Shown one piece after another: positions 5,810-7,509 of a stretch of 7,509 nt of DNA. Position numbers and translations under genes: made by a program. Location: contig CADBLN010000012.1 of the NCBI GenBank assembly GCA_902795525.1, positions 1 through 7,509 on the forward strand, read 5' to 3'. Under the pieces are notes generated by a model, which was not told where the DNA came from, ran no database searches, and worked only from the letters and a program-made list of their open reading frames with translations. This stretch comes from an uncultured Erysipelotrichaceae bacterium. Its GTDB lineage: Bacteria; Bacillota_I; Bacilli_A; Erysipelotrichales; Erysipelotrichaceae. The stretch's first letter is position 1. Each line of letters opens with the position of its first letter.

Positions 5810-7243
5810 CTATTTACATTCTTTCACAATCTCTTTTAAGATTTGGAAAGACCTTTCAAAACTATCCAAATCTAGTTTTTCTTCAGGTGTATGGATTCCT
5901 GAGCCAATTGGTCCAAAAGTGATTATATCCAATTTTGGGTTTTTAGCCTTGAAGACACCACACTCATTTCCACCATGGCCTGCATGTTCACTAAGTTCAT
6001 TACCAAACTGTTTTTGAACTTTTCTCAACAGCTCCCTCATTGGTGAAACAGGCTCATAATTCCATCCTGAATATCTACCAGCTAACTCATAACGTACATT
6101 TAGCTTTTCCGCTAATAATTTCATGCGATCTTTTAAATCATCTGTCGCATGGTCCATTGCACTTCTGATTAAAGTATCTAACCAGATTTCATTTTCTTCT
6201 GTAGTAACAACACCTAAGTTCAAGCTTGTGACTGTCAAACCTTCAATGACCATTGAACGATGCTGGAAGCCATTAGGCATTAAATATGCATAGTCGACTA
6301 TCGAGACACCACCCTTGACAGCTTTACCTGCTTTTTCAGTTTCCTTAAGACTAACAGTTATGTCAGGATCACTAAACTCTAATTCTACTTTAATGTTTTT
6401 TTCTGTCTTCATAAACATTTCTCTTATTTGAGATAAAGGGGTAGAAGAATTAAAAACAATAGAGGCAAGTCTAGGTATGGCATTATCTTTTTCACCACCA
6501 ATAAAACTTACCAGCTCAAAATCCATTCCATTTGCGATAGCTTCTTCAATTACTCTAGCAGCAATTACAATCGCATTACCTTTTTCTAAATGAATCTGGC
6601 CACCTGAATGTCCGCCCGTTAAACCACTAATTCCTAATTCGAAAGTTGGCTTATCACTGCTAATCCATTCAATGTCTTTATGGATATAAACATTACAACC
6701 ACCAGCAGCACTTATTCCTGTAGATGTTTCTCCACCACCATCAAGATTTATCATCCTATCAGCCTTCACATCAGCAGAATCAATCTCCATTGCCCCTAAG
6801 AGTCCGATTTCTTCCATAGTTGTAAAGAAACACTGAAGTGGAGGATGCGGTATTTCATCATCATCCAGTATTGCTAGCATGTATGCAACACCATGACCAT
6901 CATCGCCACCTAGAGTAGTATCTTTGGCATGTAACCAACCTTCTTCATCAACATATAGCTGAAGAGGATCGGTTTCAAAATCATGATTGCTGCCTTCAAC
7001 TTTAGCTGGAACCATGTCTATGTGGGCTTGCAGAATTAATGGAGCTGCGTTTTCATATCCCTTTGAAGCTGGTTTCTCAACAATGACATTCCACACTTCA
7101 TCTTGTTTCCAATTCAAACCACGTTCCTGCGCAAAGTTCACAATAAAGTCACTTAGCTTTTTTTCATGTTTTGAAGGATGTGGTATCTTAGAAATCTCAT
7201 TAAACCAAAAATTCTGCGGCCTGCTCAAATCAAATTCTTTCAT
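5810..7243 (-). CDS. pepD: Aminoacyl-histidine dipeptidase PepD (M20 family)
   Basis: PepD (Xaa-His dipeptidase, carnosinase-type) splits dipeptides in the cytoplasm with a two-zinc centre. At 477 residues it is close to the 485 of E. coli PepD. The metal-site residues are all visible: His74 with Asp76 (AHIDMV), bridging Asp114 (LGGDDGHG), Glu144 and Glu145 (TTMEEIG), Asp168 (INLDGG) and His451 (GSGIHTPEE). The dimerisation/lid domain (about 205-390) begins with GLTGGHSGG (207-215), typical of the family. The C-terminal HAGHGGNECG (420-429) and FGPIGSGIHTPEE (443-455) are also characteristic. The start is supported by AGGAGGGAA at 7257-7249, five bases before the ATG. The SD includes the stop codon of the upstream S9 peptidase gene, so the two are probably translated as a coupled pair. 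Confidence 0.95.
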   Translation of the reverse strand: MKEFDLSRPQNFWFNEISKIPHPSKHEKKLSDFIVNFAQERGLNWKQDEVWNVIVEKPASKGYENAAPLILQAHIDMVPAKVEGSNHDFETDPLQLYVDEEGWLHAKDTTLGGDDGHGVAYMLAILDDDEIPHPPLQCFFTTMEEIGLLGAMEIDSADVKADRMINLDGGGETSTGISAAGGCNVYIHKDIEWISSDKPTFELGISGLTGGHSGGQIHLEKGNAIVIAARVIEEAIANGMDFELVSFIGGEKDNAIPRLASIVFNSSTPLSQIREMFMKTEKNIKVELEFSDPDITVSLKETEKAGKAVKGGVSIVDYAYLMPNGFQHRSMVIEGLTVTSLNLGVVTTEENEIWLDTLIRSAMDHATDDLKDRMKLLAEKLNVRYELAGRYSGWNYEPVSPMRELLRKVQKQFGNELSEHAGHGGNECGVFKAKNPKLDIITFGPIGSGIHTPEEKLDLDSFERSFQILKEIVKECK

Positions 7244-7255
7244 GTTTCTTCCCTC

Positions 7256-7509
7256 CTATTTCAAATGCTGGTTCATCCATTCTGTTATTTCGGTTAACCG
7301 TCTTACCCTGTGAGATGGTTTGCCACTTCTAGATAGTTCATGGTTTTCACCTTTAAATAAGACCATTCTAGTCTTCACACCTCTGCAAGTAAGAGCGGTA
7401 TATAGTTGTAAAGCTTCAGGAACGGGGCAACGATAGTCCTCAATCGAATGAATAAACAATGTTGGTGTTTGCACATTATTAGCGAACTTAAGTGGTGACA
7501 TGCTCCAGA
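7256..7509 (-). CDS. S9-family serine peptidase (prolyl oligopeptidase/acylaminoacyl-peptidase type), C-terminal part
   Basis: Only the last 83 complete codons are in the window. The frame remains open to base 7509, so the ATG at 7501 is internal (the residues before it read W-S). The visible part is the end of the alpha/beta-hydrolase domain of S9 peptidases. It contains the SPLKFANNVQTPTLFIHS strand, the catalytic Asp in IEDYRCPVPEA (Asp22 counting from that internal Met), and the catalytic His in GENHELSRSGKPSHR (His54). The catalytic serine and the beta-propeller would lie in the missing part. S9 peptidases cut short peptides or release acylated N-terminal residues. It is the first visible gene of the operon; its TAG stop forms part of the pepD SD. 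Whether an N-terminal export signal exists cannot be seen. Confidence 0.9.
   Translation of the reverse strand, partial: WSMSPLKFANNVQTPTLFIHSIEDYRCPVPEALQLYTALTCRGVKTRMVLFKGENHELSRSGKPSHRVRRLTEITEWMNQHLK

Noticed and set aside
5168..7313. Plus-strand open frames opposite the peptidase operon (5168-5464, 5796-6017, 6987-7313)
   Set aside because: They are antisense shadows of the gmk-like, M29 and pepD genes, without family motifs or start signals.
1..7509. CRISPR array, tRNA, rRNA or metabolite riboswitch
   Set aside because: I saw no regularly spaced direct repeats, cloverleaf or rRNA-like stretch. Untranslated gaps other than the IS flanks are too short to hold a riboswitch.

Overview
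The window reads as chromosomal DNA from a low-GC Gram-positive bacterium (Bacillota), plausibly a gut or oral Erysipelotrichia- or Clostridia-like organism. The grounds are AT-rich genes with strong AGGAGG ribosome binding sites, T-tailed hairpin terminators, a BspA-type leucine-rich repeat protein, and a peptidase set typical of host-associated peptide users. The lineage is an inference; no rRNA or other marker gene is present.

Layout. (1) Bases 1-996, plus strand: the 3' part of a gene that fuses BspA-like leucine-rich repeats to a CbxX/CfqX (SpoVK/EccA-like) AAA+ ATPase. It ends at a clear hairpin terminator. (2) About 1040-1606, mostly minus strand: an IS200/IS605-family element with a full-length tnpA frame. 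This frame keeps its catalytic residues but has no usable start codon next to its strong Shine-Dalgarno (SD). Its 5' leader contains an 18-base perfect inverted repeat that includes the first codons, plus an anti-SD sequence. Hand counts on single 60-base lines gave 27 G/C at 1081-1140, against 15 at 241-300 and 23 at 6001-6060, which fits a transferred piece. (3) 1663-2655, minus strand: a two-gene unit with its own extended -10 promoter and terminator. It encodes a 179-residue protein I do not recognise and a 112-residue PEGA-like beta protein. (4) 2650-7509, minus strand: a tightly packed operon whose start lies beyond the right edge. In transcription order it holds an S9 serine peptidase (C-terminal part), PepD-type M20 dipeptidase, a divergent guanylate kinase, an M29 aminopeptidase and an M24 metallopeptidase, then a terminator.

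How the genes fit together. The four peptidases have complementary roles: cutting oligopeptides, trimming N-termini, splitting dipeptides, and possibly dealing with proline-containing peptides. None has a signal peptide in the part that is visible, so they look like an intracellular peptide-scavenging pathway. The guanylate kinase-like gene in the middle is the odd member. It keeps the GMP-binding motifs, but it lacks the hydroxyl residue after the P-loop lysine and the usual LID arginine. It may therefore be a specialised paralog rather than the housekeeping Gmk.

The points most worth following up are the LRR-AAA+ fusion, the structured and apparently start-less tnpA leader, the altered guanylate kinase in a peptidase operon, and the uncharacterised two-gene unit.
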